The translations under genes were made by a program, and so were the position numbers. The notes under the pieces are model-generated. The model ran no database searches. It worked only from the letters and a program-made list of their open reading frames with translations, and was not told the origin of the DNA. Source: G963691885 sp963691885 (lineage in GTDB: Bacteria; Pseudomonadota; Alphaproteobacteria; UBA8366; Aestuariispiraceae). Taken from it: a DNA stretch of 64,000 nt. Position 1 is the stretch's first letter; each line of letters begins with the position of its first letter. The DNA lies in contig OY829843.1 in assembly GCA_963691885.1 (NCBI GenBank), positions 2,604,001 through 2,668,000 of the forward strand, in the 5' to 3' direction. This document shows positions 1 to 8,742 of the stretch, in pieces.

Positions 1-46
1 GGAATGCAACCAGATCTTCATCGGTAACTTCGGTGTAAACAGCCAT
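1..46 (-). CDS. thrB: Homoserine kinase, N-terminal fragment at window edge
   Basis: Only the first 15 codons lie in the window, reading MAVYTEVTDEDLVAF from an ATG at 46-44. This opening is typical of alphaproteobacterial ThrB, which phosphorylates homoserine in threonine synthesis in the cytoplasm. The start lies 18 bp downstream of the ispH stop on the same strand, and an ispH-thrB pair is common in this class, so the two are probably cotranscribed. The rest of the gene is outside the window, so the call depends on the short N-terminus plus context. Confidence 0.6.
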   Translation of the reverse strand, partial: MAVYTEVTDEDLVAF

Positions 47-64
47 GGTCTCTGTTGTATCCGT

Positions 65-1060
65 TCAGGACACGAGAATGCGTGGCAGTTTGAAGGTGAT
101 GTCTTCCGTCGTTGAAATCACTTCTTCTACGGTAAGGTCGAAACGCTCTCTGCATGCGGCAATAACCTCATCAACCAGGACTTCCGGCGCAGAGGCACCA
201 GCGGTAATGCCGAGTGTCTTAACACCGTCAAAATCGTCCCAATCAATATCATGAGCGCGTTGAATGAGCTTGGCTTTAGGACAGCCTTCGGTCAGGGCAA
301 CATCAACCAACCGTTTGGAATTGGACGAGTTTGGCGCGCCGATCACAAGGACCATGTCGGATTTCTTTGCGATCTCCCGGGCGGCGGCCTGTCTGTTGGT
401 TGTCGCGTAACAGATGTCCTCCTGTTTTGGCGCGTGTATGGAGGGGTATTTCTCCTTCAACGCGTTCAAGATATCGACGGTCTCATCCACCGATAATGTG
501 GTCTGGGTGGCGTGCGCCAAGACCTGGTCGGCTGGAAAATCGAGTTTTGCAACATCTTCAAGGGTTTCAACCAGGGTAATCGCACCGGGCGGAAGTTGAC
601 CCATTGTGCCCACGACCTCCGGATGGCCATCATGACCGATCAGCACCACATGACGTCCTTCACGATGATGGCGCTCAGCCTCTCTATGAACCTTTGAGAC
701 CAGCGGGCAGGTCGCATCGACATAGATCATGTTCCGGCGTTCCGCCTCTGCTGGCACGGCCTTGGGCACTCCATGGGCGGAAAACACAACCGGGCGGTCA
801 TCCGGAACTTCATCGAGTTCCTCGACAAAGACAGCACCCTTAGCCTGGAGGGATTCCACGACAAACCGGTTGTGGACAATTTCGTGGCGGACAAATACCG
901 GTGCGCCATATTTCTCCAAAGCGGTTTCGACAATTAGGATGGCCCGATCGACACCCGCACAAAACCCGCGGGGGCCTGCCAGAACAATGTCCAGAGACCG
1001 CTTGCCATCCGATGCGGACACCCGTTCATTTACGGCTTGGGTTTGATCTGTCTCTGTCAC
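65..1060 (-). CDS. ispH: 4-hydroxy-3-methylbut-2-enyl diphosphate reductase (IspH/LytB)
   Basis: This enzyme makes IPP and DMAPP from HMBPP, the last step of the MEP isoprenoid pathway, in the cytoplasm. The 331-residue protein has the three cysteines that hold the 4Fe-4S cluster, in RGFCAGVDRA, DATCPLVSKVH and EDICYATTNRQ. It also has the active-site histidines (SAHGVPK, GHDGHPEV) and the phosphate-binding GAPNSSNSKRL. The start is a GTG (1060-1058) with only a weak ribosome-binding site; the first conserved block begins about 25 residues in. It precedes thrB by 18 bp. A second MEP-pathway gene, ispE, lies at 38.8 kb in the window. Confidence 0.95.
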   Translation of the reverse strand: MTETDQTQAVNERVSASDGKRSLDIVLAGPRGFCAGVDRAILIVETALEKYGAPVFVRHEIVHNRFVVESLQAKGAVFVEELDEVPDDRPVVFSAHGVPKAVPAEAERRNMIYVDATCPLVSKVHREAERHHREGRHVVLIGHDGHPEVVGTMGQLPPGAITLVETLEDVAKLDFPADQVLAHATQTTLSVDETVDILNALKEKYPSIHAPKQEDICYATTNRQAAAREIAKKSDMVLVIGAPNSSNSKRLVDVALTEGCPKAKLIQRAHDIDWDDFDGVKTLGITAGASAPEVLVDEVIAACRERFDLTVEEVISTTEDITFKLPRILVS

Positions 1061-1249
1061 GTTGTCATCCGTCTCTGGCGCTTAGGATCCCTGACCAACC
1101 ATAGGTTATATCATGCCCCTAGTGTAGTGTTAGCCGGTTCTTTGTCCAGATGATTGTCCGGGTAACAGGGGGGTGATTGTCTTCATTGATGAAACGCCGC
1201 TATAACTGGACCGGTACAAGAAATACTAGATGCTGATTGCGAGTTATTC

Positions 1250-1489
1250 ATGTCTGAACCTGTTATTGTTCAAAAGGCCCCGTTCAAAACCGATGTTGTT
1301 GAGGGCAAAACCTATTTCTGGTGCTCTTGCGGTAAATCATCGACGCAACCGTTTTGTGACGGCAGTCATTCCGGGACCGAATTTGCGCCAACTCCCTATA
1401 AGGCGGAGAAAACCGGAAAAGTATATTTCTGCGGTTGTAAGAAGACAGCCGATTCACCGCTATGCGATGGTGCCCATAACGACCTTTAA
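1250..1489 (+). CDS. CDGSH-type iron-sulfur protein with two motifs
   Basis: A 79-residue protein with two CDGSH (mitoNEET-type) motifs: CSCGKSSTQPFCDGSH (about residues 25-40) and CGCKKTADSPLCDGAH (about 61-76). Each motif supplies three Cys and one His for a 2Fe-2S cluster, so the monomer should hold two clusters. Such small bacterial proteins are cytoplasmic electron-transfer or redox-sensing proteins; the partner here is unknown. It is divergent from ispH with 189 bp between them, in which I see no clear site. A lipoprotein gene follows 58 bp downstream. Confidence 0.85.
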   Translation: MSEPVIVQKAPFKTDVVEGKTYFWCSCGKSSTQPFCDGSHSGTEFAPTPYKAEKTGKVYFCGCKKTADSPLCDGAHNDL

Positions 1490-1547
1490 CGGATTCTTGG
1501 ATGTGTCCGTGCTTTGGGCTCCAGGGCAAAATTGGGAACGAATCAGA

Positions 1548-2066
1548 ATGGCGATTTTGCTGCGTTTTGTTGGGCTTGGTTTGCTCATCTTTCTCACCGC
1601 ATGTGAGGCATTTGCGCCTCAGACGGTACCTACATGTCCAAGGGTCAGGGTTCCGGCAGATGTCGGGACAATGACCCGGTTCGTCCCTCAGACGGATCTG
1701 GATATCACTGATGTTACGGCAGAGGTTGAGTATGTCTCGGTACGGGGTGAATGCAGTGTGTCCGACGAGGAAGTCGAAGTTGCCGCATTGGTTGAGGTCG
1801 CGGCGAAACGCGGACCTGCTGCGACCCAGGACTTCGTAGAGTTTGAGATTTTTGTTGCGATTACGGACCTGGACCGAAACGTTCTGGTGCGACGCAGCTT
1901 ACCGTTTCGCGTTGAATTTAGCGGGAATCGCTCGGCGGTACGCGGCATCCAACGCCTGGTGATCACCATTCCCAAGACACCGGATCTTGACGGAAATTCA
2001 TTTTTCATCTTCTCGGGCTTTGTTCTGACGGAAGAGGAATTGCGCTATAACCGCGCCATCAACTGA
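1548..2066 (+). CDS. Predicted lipoprotein of unknown function
   Basis: A 172-residue protein with a lipoprotein signal: MAILLRFVGLGLLIFLTAC, with lipobox LTAC and acylated Cys at about residue 19. The mature part is acidic and has alternating valine/charged stretches suggesting beta structure; I recognise no domain. An in-frame opening extends upstream across the CDGSH gene, but the ATG at 1548 directly before the signal peptide is the credible start. It could share a transcript with the CDGSH gene (58 bp gap). An imperfect hairpin (arms 2077-2083 and 2090-2096) follows the stop, without a T-run. Its function is unknown; envelope location is inferred from the lipobox. Confidence 0.75.
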   Translation: MAILLRFVGLGLLIFLTACEAFAPQTVPTCPRVRVPADVGTMTRFVPQTDLDITDVTAEVEYVSVRGECSVSDEEVEVAALVEVAAKRGPAATQDFVEFEIFVAITDLDRNVLVRRSLPFRVEFSGNRSAVRGIQRLVITIPKTPDLDGNSFFIFSGFVLTEEELRYNRAIN

Positions 2067-2108
2067 TCGGTTGCAAAGCTCTCATTAGAGAGAGCTGAGG
2101 GATCTGTA

Positions 2109-2141
2109 TTGACAGCTGACGCAGATTGGCTAGCCTATAAC
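2109..2141 (+). promoter_or_regulatory. Candidate promoter of the gcv operon
   Basis: A perfect -35 hexamer TTGACA lies at 2109-2114, about 45 bp before the first riboswitch helix. The -10 is less certain: TAGCCT at 2131-2136 gives a 16-bp spacer, while the better-looking TATAAC at 2136-2141 gives 21 bp. Either would start transcription shortly upstream of the glycine riboswitch. The assignment is by position and -35 match only. Confidence 0.5.
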
Positions 2142-2159
2142 ACGCTTATTGAAACCCGT

Positions 2160-2412
2160 GGGAGAGGTCAGACCCATGAGCCATGTGTCAAAGACACAGG
2201 CTTTGCAAGGATCTGGCGCCGAAGGAGCAACGGCCTCGTAATCTCTCAGGCAAAAGGACCGCGGGTGAAGGGCACTCTGGAAAGCAGGCTTTTGACACTG
2301 TCATTGGCCTCACCCAAGGGGTAAGCCCGGCGAGAGACAGAATTGCCCGACCCGGTGTCGTTCAATTGTTTTCTTTCCGCGCCACACTCTCAGGTCCAAA
2401 GACAGAGGGGGC
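2160..2412 (+). ncRNA. Tandem glycine riboswitch (gcvT leader)
   Basis: Aptamer 1 shows the canonical blocks: GGGAGAGG (2160-2167), GCGCCGAAGGAGCAA (about 2216-2230), and ATCTCTCAGGCAAAAGGACC (2241-2260). The junction CACTCTGGAAAGC (about 2273-2285) leads into aptamer 2, which has CACCCAAGGGGTAAGC (2311-2326) and ACTCTCAGGTCCAAAGACAG (2385-2404). The element fills most of the 407-bp gap before gcvT, where glycine-activated riboswitches are expected. The region between the two conserved blocks of aptamer 2 is much longer than in aptamer 1. Glycine binding should raise expression of the glycine cleavage genes. I see no obvious terminator between aptamer 2 and gcvT, so control may act at translation. 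Confidence 0.93.
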
Positions 2413-2473
2413 AAACGCGACGTCCAATACTGGATGAGGCGAATGTTCTGATGTCGGGAAAGAGAGTCGTGCC

Positions 2474-3637
2474 GTGACCAACAATCAAAAAAATGAAACA
2501 GTTCAGGACGAAACTGCTGACGCGCCAGAGCCGAAGACCACACCACTGACCGACTTGCACAGCGACATGGGCGCGAAGCTTGTCGAGTTTGCCGGCTATC
2601 AGATGCCGGTTCAGTTTCCCCTTGGTGTTTTGAAAGAACATCTGGCAACGCGGGAAGACGCGGGCCTGTTTGATGTTTCGCATATGGGGCAGGCCTGGTT
2701 GACCGGTGCAAATGCCGCCCTGGCGCTTGAGGCGCTGGTGCCCGGCGAATTGCAGGGGCTGGAACCAGGCCAGCAACGTTACACCCAACTGCTGAATGAT
2801 GAGGGTGGTATACTTGACGACCTCATGGTGACCAGGAGCGATGGTATCTTTGGACCGGAAGGCCTCTTCCTGGTGGTTAACGCGGCTTGCAAGGAACAGG
2901 ATTTTGCCCATATCGCCGCGCATATGCCAGATGATGTAACTCTTGAACCGATTGAAGACCGCGCGTTGATCGCGTTTCAGGGACCAAAGGCTGCGTCCCT
3001 GCTGGCAGGTCTTGTCCCTGACATTGATACAATGCCGTTCATGAGTATGCGCCATGGCATCATAAGTGGCGTTTCCTGCCTGATCAGCCGTTCCGGCTAT
3101 ACCGGTGAAGACGGTTACGAAATCTCTCTGCCAGAGGGGGATGCGACTTCCATCACCTCGCAATTGTTAACCCTCTCCGGGGTTGAAGCTGTGGGGCTTG
3201 GCGCGCGGGACTCCTTGCGGCTGGAGGCGGGCCTGTGCCTTTACGGTCATGACATCGATACCACCACATCCCCGATTGAAGCGGGCCTGCTGTGGTCAAT
3301 CGGAAAACGTCGGCGCATCGAAGGCGGTTTTCCGGGCGCCGAACGCGTCCAGCGGGAGATTGCAGAGGGGCCGTCGCGCCGCCGGGTTGGGCTGCGCCCT
3401 GATGGTCGGGCACCTGCCCGTGAAGGCACAAAGATTCTTGATATGGATGGAAACCCGATTGGCGTGATTACGTCCGGCGGGTTTTCACCAACACTGGGAG
3501 GGCCCATTGCAATGGGCTATGTCGAAACCGGCTTTCATACGGCCGGCACAAAAATACAACTCTTCCTGCGGGGCAAAACGCTGCCGGCGGAAATCTGCAA
3601 AATGCCCTTTGTCCCGCAACGGTATTATCGCGGCTGA
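2474..3637 (+). CDS. gcvT: Aminomethyltransferase, glycine cleavage T protein
   Basis: T protein transfers the methylene group from the aminomethyl-lipoyl arm of GcvH to tetrahydrofolate and releases ammonia. The 387-residue protein has the expected opening (GAKLVEFAGYQMPVQF, DVSHMGQ), the folate-site block GGILDDLMVTR, SRSGYTGEDGYEI, GLGARDSLRLEAGLCLYGHD, and the C-terminal barrel with TSGGFSPTLGGPIAMGYV. The start is GTG with GGGAAAGAGAG upstream. The first about 30 residues are hydrophilic, acidic and longer than usual. It heads the operon behind the glycine riboswitch, 61 bp before gcvH. Confidence 0.95.
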   Translation: MTNNQKNETVQDETADAPEPKTTPLTDLHSDMGAKLVEFAGYQMPVQFPLGVLKEHLATREDAGLFDVSHMGQAWLTGANAALALEALVPGELQGLEPGQQRYTQLLNDEGGILDDLMVTRSDGIFGPEGLFLVVNAACKEQDFAHIAAHMPDDVTLEPIEDRALIAFQGPKAASLLAGLVPDIDTMPFMSMRHGIISGVSCLISRSGYTGEDGYEISLPEGDATSITSQLLTLSGVEAVGLGARDSLRLEAGLCLYGHDIDTTTSPIEAGLLWSIGKRRRIEGGFPGAERVQREIAEGPSRRRVGLRPDGRAPAREGTKILDMDGNPIGVITSGGFSPTLGGPIAMGYVETGFHTAGTKIQLFLRGKTLPAEICKMPFVPQRYYRG

Positions 3638-3698
3638 GGGAAACATCGATCACGCCGCAAGGTGTACGGACTGAATGACCAATTTGGGGGACTAAATT

Positions 3699-4076
3699 AT
3701 GAGCACAACAAAATACAGTGTAGAGCACGAATGGGTAGCACTTGATGGTGATATCGCGACCGTCGGCATTACCAAATTTGCGCAAGAGCAATTGGGTGAT
3801 GTGGTGTTCGTCGAATTGCCAGAGGTCGGCGCGCAGGTTGCCCAGGGTGGCGATGCTGGCGTGGTTGAATCCGTGAAGGCCGCCAGCGAGGTTTATTCCC
3901 CGCTGACCGGTGAGGTCGTCGAGATAAATGAGGACCTCGAAACCGCACCAGAACTCGTTAACTCAGACCCGGATGGTGAGGGCTGGTTCTTTAAAATCCG
4001 TGTGGAAGATATGTCGGAATATGAAGACCTGATGTCCGCTGACGATTACGCGAAGTTCTGCAAAGAGCAGGACTGA
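3699..4076 (+). CDS. gcvH: Glycine cleavage H protein (lipoyl carrier)
   Basis: H protein carries the aminomethyl intermediate on a lipoylated lysine between P, T and L proteins. At 125 residues it has the normal length. The lipoylation site lies in VVESVKAASEVYSP (lysine near residue 61), preceded by the usual start YSVEHEWVALDGD and followed by DGEGWFFKIRV. A strong site (TTGGGGGA) precedes the ATG. It is the second gene of the riboswitch-controlled operon. No L protein (dihydrolipoamide dehydrogenase) gene is nearby, as is normal since that subunit is shared with other complexes. Confidence 0.96.
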   Translation: MSTTKYSVEHEWVALDGDIATVGITKFAQEQLGDVVFVELPEVGAQVAQGGDAGVVESVKAASEVYSPLTGEVVEINEDLETAPELVNSDPDGEGWFFKIRVEDMSEYEDLMSADDYAKFCKEQD

Positions 4077-4124
4077 TCCAGCCCCGATAGCCACGCCGTT
4101 TAAAATGAAAAACAGGACCTGAAA

Positions 4125-6983
4125 ATGTCACTATCTTCCCTGGAACAGAAAACCGATTTTGTCCGTCGCCATGTTGGCCCGGGTGAAGGCGAGCAGCAGA
4201 CCATGTTGAAGGAACTGGGCCTGGCGTCGCTTGATGAATTGATGGCCAAGGTCGTTCCAGGGGCGATCAAGGTTGATGACCCGATCGGGGTGGGCGAGGG
4301 ATCAACCGAAGTCGCCATGTTGTCTGAGCTGCGCGAAATTGCCTCGCGCAATGTGGTGATGAAGTCTTTCATCGGGGCTGGCTACTACGGCACGCAATTG
4401 CCCGCCGTCATACTACGGAACATCCTTGAAAATCCGGGTTGGTACACGGCCTATACACCCTATCAGCCGGAGGTTTCTCAAGGCCGGTTGGAAGCGCTGA
4501 TCAATTTTCAGACCATGGTTTCGGATCTGACCGGGATGGATTTTGCCAATGCCTCTCTATTGGATGAGGCGACGGCTGCTGCAGAGGCAATGACCTTTGC
4601 CAAACGTGCTGGCAAGTCCAAGAGCATGAAGTTCCTGGTATCCGATGATTGCCATCCCCAGACAATCGATGTCATGCGGACACGCGCCGTGCCGCTTGGG
4701 TATGAGATTGTGGTTGCTGATCCGGCAACTGCGCTGGCGGGGGACGAATTCTTCGGTGTGCTTCTGTCCTATCCTGGCACAAATGGTGAGGTTCGCGACC
4801 TTACAGAGACCATCGCGACGGCGAAGGGGTCTGGTGCGATGGTCGGGGTGGCCAGTGATCTTCTTGCATTGTGTCTTTTGAAATCACCCGGCGAAATGGG
4901 TGCGGATCTGGTGGTCGGGTCCAGTCAGCGGTTCGGCGTGCCAATGGGATTCGGGGGGCCGCATGCCGGTTTCTTTGCGACGACTGACAAGCATAAGCGC
5001 GCGATCCCGGGGCGGCTGGTCGGGGTCTCCGTCGACCGGCGCGGGGGTGCTGCCTATCGTCTGGCTCTGCAGACACGAGAGCAGCATATCCGGCGGGAAA
5101 AGGCGACGAGTAATATTTGTACGGCCCAGGTTCTGCTGGCGGTCATCGCCGGGATGTATGCGGTCTATCACGGTCCGGACGGTCTGCGCACGATTGCGCG
5201 GCGGGTCCATCGTCTGACCGGGATTTTGCGGGCAGGCCTGATCGAAATGGGTGTATCCGTTCGCAATGACAGTTTCTTTGACACGCTGGTTGTCGAGGCG
5301 CCGGATGGTTTGATCGAGCGGGCGGAGAATGCCGGCATGAACCTGCGCGTCCTGGGCGACGATCTGGTCGGAATCTCCCTGGATGAGACAACGAGCCGGG
5401 CGGATTTGACCGCACTTTGGTCTCTGTTTGGGGATGCGTCGCCCGATCTCGAAGTCTTGGATGGCAGTGTTGAACCCGGATTCGCCGCAGACCTTTCCCG
5501 CAGTTCGGAGTTCATGACCCATCCTGTGTTTCATTCCTATCACTCGGAAACCGAGATGCTGCGGTATCTTCGCCGTTTGATGGACAAGGATCTGGCGCTG
5601 GACAAATCGATGATCCCGCTCGGCTCTTGCACCATGAAGCTGAACGCGACCTCTGAGATGATCCCGATCACCTGGCCGGAATTCTCGAACATTCATCCAT
5701 TTGCACCGGCGGCTCAGACCCGGGGGTATCAGGACCTGATCACGGCGCTGGAAGGGATGCTGGTGAAAATCACCGGCTATGACGCGGTTTCCTTGCAGCC
5801 AAATGCAGGATCTCAGGGGGAATATGCGGGCCTGCTGGCCATTCGCGATTACCACCTCGCAAGGGGTGACGAGAACCGGACCATCTGCCTGATCCCCAGT
5901 TCCGCCCATGGTACCAACCCGGCCTCGGCCCAGATGGCCGGAATGCAGGTGGTCGTTGTCGGCTGTGACCAGGACGGCAATATTGATATTGAGGATTTAA
6001 AGGCGAAGGCTGAAAAACACTCGGAAAACCTTGCGGCCCTGATGGTGACGTATCCGTCGACACATGGCGTCTTTGAGACCGAGATACAGCAGATCTGCGC
6101 GATCACCCATGATCATGGCGGACAGGTCTATCTGGACGGGGCTAACTTGAACGCCATGGTCGGTGTCTGTTACCCGGGACGGTTCGGGGCGGATGTTTCC
6201 CATCTGAACCTGCACAAGACGTTTTGTATTCCCCATGGGGGTGGCGGTCCGGGTGTCGGACCGATCGGCGTTGGCGCCCATCTGGCACCCTATCTTCCGG
6301 GTCACCGATATATGGAAGGCGAGCTCGCCCAGAATGGGCCGGTCAGTGCAGCGCCCTATGGAAGTGCGTCCATCCTGCCGATTAGTTGGGCCTATATCCG
6401 TATGATGGGGGATGCCGGTCTGCGGCATGCCACAGATGTTGCAATATTGAATGCAAACTATATCGCCCATCGCTTGCGGTCCCATTTCCCGGTTCTGTAT
6501 ACCGGTCCAAACGGCATGGTGGCCCATGAGTGTATTGTTGACATTCGCCCCTATACCGAACGCACAGGCGTTTCGAATGAAGATGTTGCCAAGCGGCTGA
6601 TCGATTATGGCTTCCACGCGCCGACCATGTCCTGGCCTGTTGCGGGAACCTTGATGATTGAGCCAACCGAGAGTGAATCTCTTCTTGAACTGGACCGGTT
6701 CTGTGATGCCATGATCACGATTGCGGAAGAGATTGGGGAGGTCGAAAAGGGCACCTGGCCTCGCGACGACAATCCGTTGGTGAATGCACCGCATACCGCG
6801 GACGATCTGGCCAGTGATGAGTGGCCACACCCTTATTCGCGCGAAGTGGCGGTCTTTCCAACACCCGGATTGCGACAGCAGAAATTCTGGCCACCGGTCA
6901 ATCGGGTGGATAATGCCTGGGGTGACCGCAACCTCGCCTGTTCCTGCCCGCCGCTGACGGCCTATCAGGAAGCCGCTGAATAA
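4125..6983 (+). CDS. gcvP: Glycine dehydrogenase (decarboxylating), single-chain P protein
   Basis: P protein decarboxylates glycine with PLP and loads the remaining aminomethyl group onto GcvH. The 952-residue protein is the fused, homodimer-type form rather than the split GcvPA/GcvPB pair. Visible blocks include FIGAGYYGTQLPAVILRN near residue 83, YQPEVSQGRLEALINFQTM, IPLGSCTMKLNA in the second half, and the PLP-lysine block NLHKTFCIPHGGGGPGVGP. The C-terminus retains PHPYSREVAVFP. Last gene of the gcv operon, followed by a clear terminator. Confidence 0.97.
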   Translation: MSLSSLEQKTDFVRRHVGPGEGEQQTMLKELGLASLDELMAKVVPGAIKVDDPIGVGEGSTEVAMLSELREIASRNVVMKSFIGAGYYGTQLPAVILRNILENPGWYTAYTPYQPEVSQGRLEALINFQTMVSDLTGMDFANASLLDEATAAAEAMTFAKRAGKSKSMKFLVSDDCHPQTIDVMRTRAVPLGYEIVVADPATALAGDEFFGVLLSYPGTNGEVRDLTETIATAKGSGAMVGVASDLLALCLLKSPGEMGADLVVGSSQRFGVPMGFGGPHAGFFATTDKHKRAIPGRLVGVSVDRRGGAAYRLALQTREQHIRREKATSNICTAQVLLAVIAGMYAVYHGPDGLRTIARRVHRLTGILRAGLIEMGVSVRNDSFFDTLVVEAPDGLIERAENAGMNLRVLGDDLVGISLDETTSRADLTALWSLFGDASPDLEVLDGSVEPGFAADLSRSSEFMTHPVFHSYHSETEMLRYLRRLMDKDLALDKSMIPLGSCTMKLNATSEMIPITWPEFSNIHPFAPAAQTRGYQDLITALEGMLVKITGYDAVSLQPNAGSQGEYAGLLAIRDYHLARGDENRTICLIPSSAHGTNPASAQMAGMQVVVVGCDQDGNIDIEDLKAKAEKHSENLAALMVTYPSTHGVFETEIQQICAITHDHGGQVYLDGANLNAMVGVCYPGRFGADVSHLNLHKTFCIPHGGGGPGVGPIGVGAHLAPYLPGHRYMEGELAQNGPVSAAPYGSASILPISWAYIRMMGDAGLRHATDVAILNANYIAHRLRSHFPVLYTGPNGMVAHECIVDIRPYTERTGVSNEDVAKRLIDYGFHAPTMSWPVAGTLMIEPTESESLLELDRFCDAMITIAEEIGEVEKGTWPRDDNPLVNAPHTADDLASDEWPHPYSREVAVFPTPGLRQQKFWPPVNRVDNAWGDRNLACSCPPLTAYQEAAE

Positions 6984-7003
6984 GACTTTTCAGGATTAAA
7001 GTT

Positions 7004-7039
7004 CAGACCCGAAGGGGAAACCTTCGGGTCTGTTTCTTT
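7004..7039 (+). terminator. Rho-independent terminator after gcvP
   Basis: A 12-bp perfect stem, CAGACCCGAAGG (7004-7015) with CCTTCGGGTCTG (7021-7032), closes the loop GGAAA and is followed by TTTCTTT. It ends the gcv operon. The same stem lies directly after the tenA stop on the other strand but has no U-run there (AACTTTAA), so it may act on both strands with unequal efficiency. Confidence 0.9.
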
Positions 7040-7700
7040 ATACGCTGAGATCAAGACCCATTTGCCAGAATGCACTTTCGAGCCTGGTTGCTTCGCCGAA
7101 GGTCTTTGCATGCAGTGCAATTTCCGCCTCAGACATGTCCTGTCCGGCGGTGTTCAGCCAGTCTTTGGCCGCATTGGCGACTTCCTTATATTCATCGCTG
7201 GAATACATAACGATCCAGCTTTGATACGGATTGCCATCTACCTTGCGGCTGGGCAGGTCCAGCATCCATTGGGCAACCTCGGCATATCCGACAATACAGG
7301 GTGCCAGGGCAACATGCAGATCCACCAGCGATCCCGCCAGCCCCCGTTCCAGTACATAGCGCGTATAGGCCATGGTTGCTGTTGCCTCTGGCAGGTTCTC
7401 AAGATCCGCCTCGGTTAAACCCCAATCCTGGCAATACGTGATATGCAGGCTGAGTTCCTGATCCAGAATGGCGCTCAACCCCTCCTTGGCGGCCTTCATA
7501 TCGGCGAGGGTCTGAGACTTGAACACCGCCAACCCGTAAGCGCGGGCAAAATGGATCAGGAAGATGTAATCCTGTTTCAGGTAATGCTGGAAACAGGCCT
7601 CTGGTAGGGTTCCTTCGGCCATCTGTCGGACGAAGGAATGGGTCGTGTAGTCGGCCCATTCCTGTTCGTTGGCGGCGCGCATTTTGTCGAACATGGTCAC
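7038..7700 (-). CDS. tenA: Aminopyrimidine aminohydrolase / thiaminase II (TenA)
   Basis: TenA hydrolyses aminomethylpyrimidine, a breakdown product of thiamine, to the HMP that ThiD can use. The 220-residue protein has the family core: the nucleophile Cys in ALAPCIVGYAEVA, the C-terminal glutamate in EATRLESAFWQMGL, and the QHYLKQDYIFLIHFARAYG helix. It is the last gene of the salvage operon. Its GTG start overlaps the thiY stop as GTGA; an ATG two codons in is also possible. Place and motifs together make the salvage role more likely than bulk thiamine degradation. Confidence 0.93.
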   Translation of the reverse strand: MTMFDKMRAANEQEWADYTTHSFVRQMAEGTLPEACFQHYLKQDYIFLIHFARAYGLAVFKSQTLADMKAAKEGLSAILDQELSLHITYCQDWGLTEADLENLPEATATMAYTRYVLERGLAGSLVDLHVALAPCIVGYAEVAQWMLDLPSRKVDGNPYQSWIVMYSSDEYKEVANAAKDWLNTAGQDMSEAEIALHAKTFGEATRLESAFWQMGLDLSV

Positions 7701-8722
7701 TCCAGTGCCTCCAGTTCAACGGCATACGTTTCAAGTGCTGGCGCATTGGCGGCCAGGCCGCTCTCCACCATAAAGCGGGCGAATTTCTGGTACCTGGCTT
7801 TGTCGAGTGCGCCTGGACGCAGGGCGAAACGAGGCAGGGTGTCGACCCAGGCCCGTTTGTTCAACTCGTCATCCAGCGAGTCGCCGGTCGCCTTGAAGAT
7901 ATCCCAGGTTTCTTGCGGATGGTTGATGATATAGCTTGTCGCCTCTTCAACCGCATCGATGAAGGCGCGGAAGCGGGGGTCGTTTTCTGTCCCTGACTGG
8001 GCAACGACGATCAGCTCGTCATAGGTGGGCACGCCATATTCCTCAACAAAGAAGGCACGACCCGGACGGCCGACAATATCCATCTGGTTCAGCTCGAAAT
8101 TGCGGAAGGCCCCGATGACCGCGTCAACCTGCCCGGAGATGAGGGAGGGGGAGAGCGAAAAATTCACATTGATCAGTTCTACATCATCAAGGCTGAGACC
8201 AGCGGTTTTCAACATGGCCCCCAGAATAACGTCTTCAAACCCGCCAACGGAAAAGCCGACTTTGCGCCCTTTCAGGTCAGCCAGGCTCTGGATCGGTCCA
8301 TCTTCGAGCACGACAAGAGTGTTCAGCGGGGTCGCAACCAGCGTTGCAATCCGGCTGAGCGGCAGACCCTCTGACACCTGAATATGAAGCTGCGGTTGAT
8401 AGGAAACCGCCAGGTCCGCTTCACCGGCCGCAACCAGCTTTGGCGGCAGGGACGGGTCGGCGGGTTCCACCATCTCAACCTCCAGCCCATATTTGGCGAA
8501 GATACCTTTCTCTTCCGCGATGATCAGCGGGCCATGATCCGGATTGATGAACCAGTCCAGCAGGACGGTCAGCTTTGCCGGTTCGCCGGCTTGCGATTGG
8601 GCTTGCGCACCAGATGGGACGGACGCGACGGCGACAAGGGCTATCGCCATTGCAAGGGTTAATGCCTTACACAGCCGACGCGGCTGCAGTCGTTTCGTCA
8701 ATTCTCTAAACCTTGGCATCAT
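7697..8722 (-). CDS. thiY: Periplasmic pyrimidine-precursor binding protein (ThiY, NMT1/THI5-like)
   Basis: Substrate-binding subunit of the ThiXYZ transporter, which in studied systems binds formylaminopyrimidine from degraded thiamine. The 341-residue protein has a signal peptide ending near SGAQAQ (about residue 42). It then shows the NMT1-like opening LDWFINPDHGPLIIAEEKG, and GEADLAVSYQPQLHIQV. It lies between the permease gene and tenA and overlaps tenA by 4 bp. The ligand is inferred from operon partners and similarity to ThiY rather than proven from binding residues. Confidence 0.88.
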   Translation of the reverse strand: MMPRFRELTKRLQPRRLCKALTLAMAIALVAVASVPSGAQAQSQAGEPAKLTVLLDWFINPDHGPLIIAEEKGIFAKYGLEVEMVEPADPSLPPKLVAAGEADLAVSYQPQLHIQVSEGLPLSRIATLVATPLNTLVVLEDGPIQSLADLKGRKVGFSVGGFEDVILGAMLKTAGLSLDDVELINVNFSLSPSLISGQVDAVIGAFRNFELNQMDIVGRPGRAFFVEEYGVPTYDELIVVAQSGTENDPRFRAFIDAVEEATSYIINHPQETWDIFKATGDSLDDELNKRAWVDTLPRFALRPGALDKARYQKFARFMVESGLAANAPALETYAVELEALE

Positions 8723-8742
8723 TCGATTACTCCATCTGGTGT

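Noticed and set aside
1230..1547. Upstream extension of the lipoprotein frame across the CDGSH gene
   Set aside because: The CDGSH frame is clearly coding there, and the lipoprotein signal begins at the ATG at 1548.
4884..5909. Long open frame (341 codons) antisense to gcvP
   Set aside because: It is a shadow of a GC-rich, strongly conserved gene. The translated product has no recognisable domain and no ribosome-binding site.
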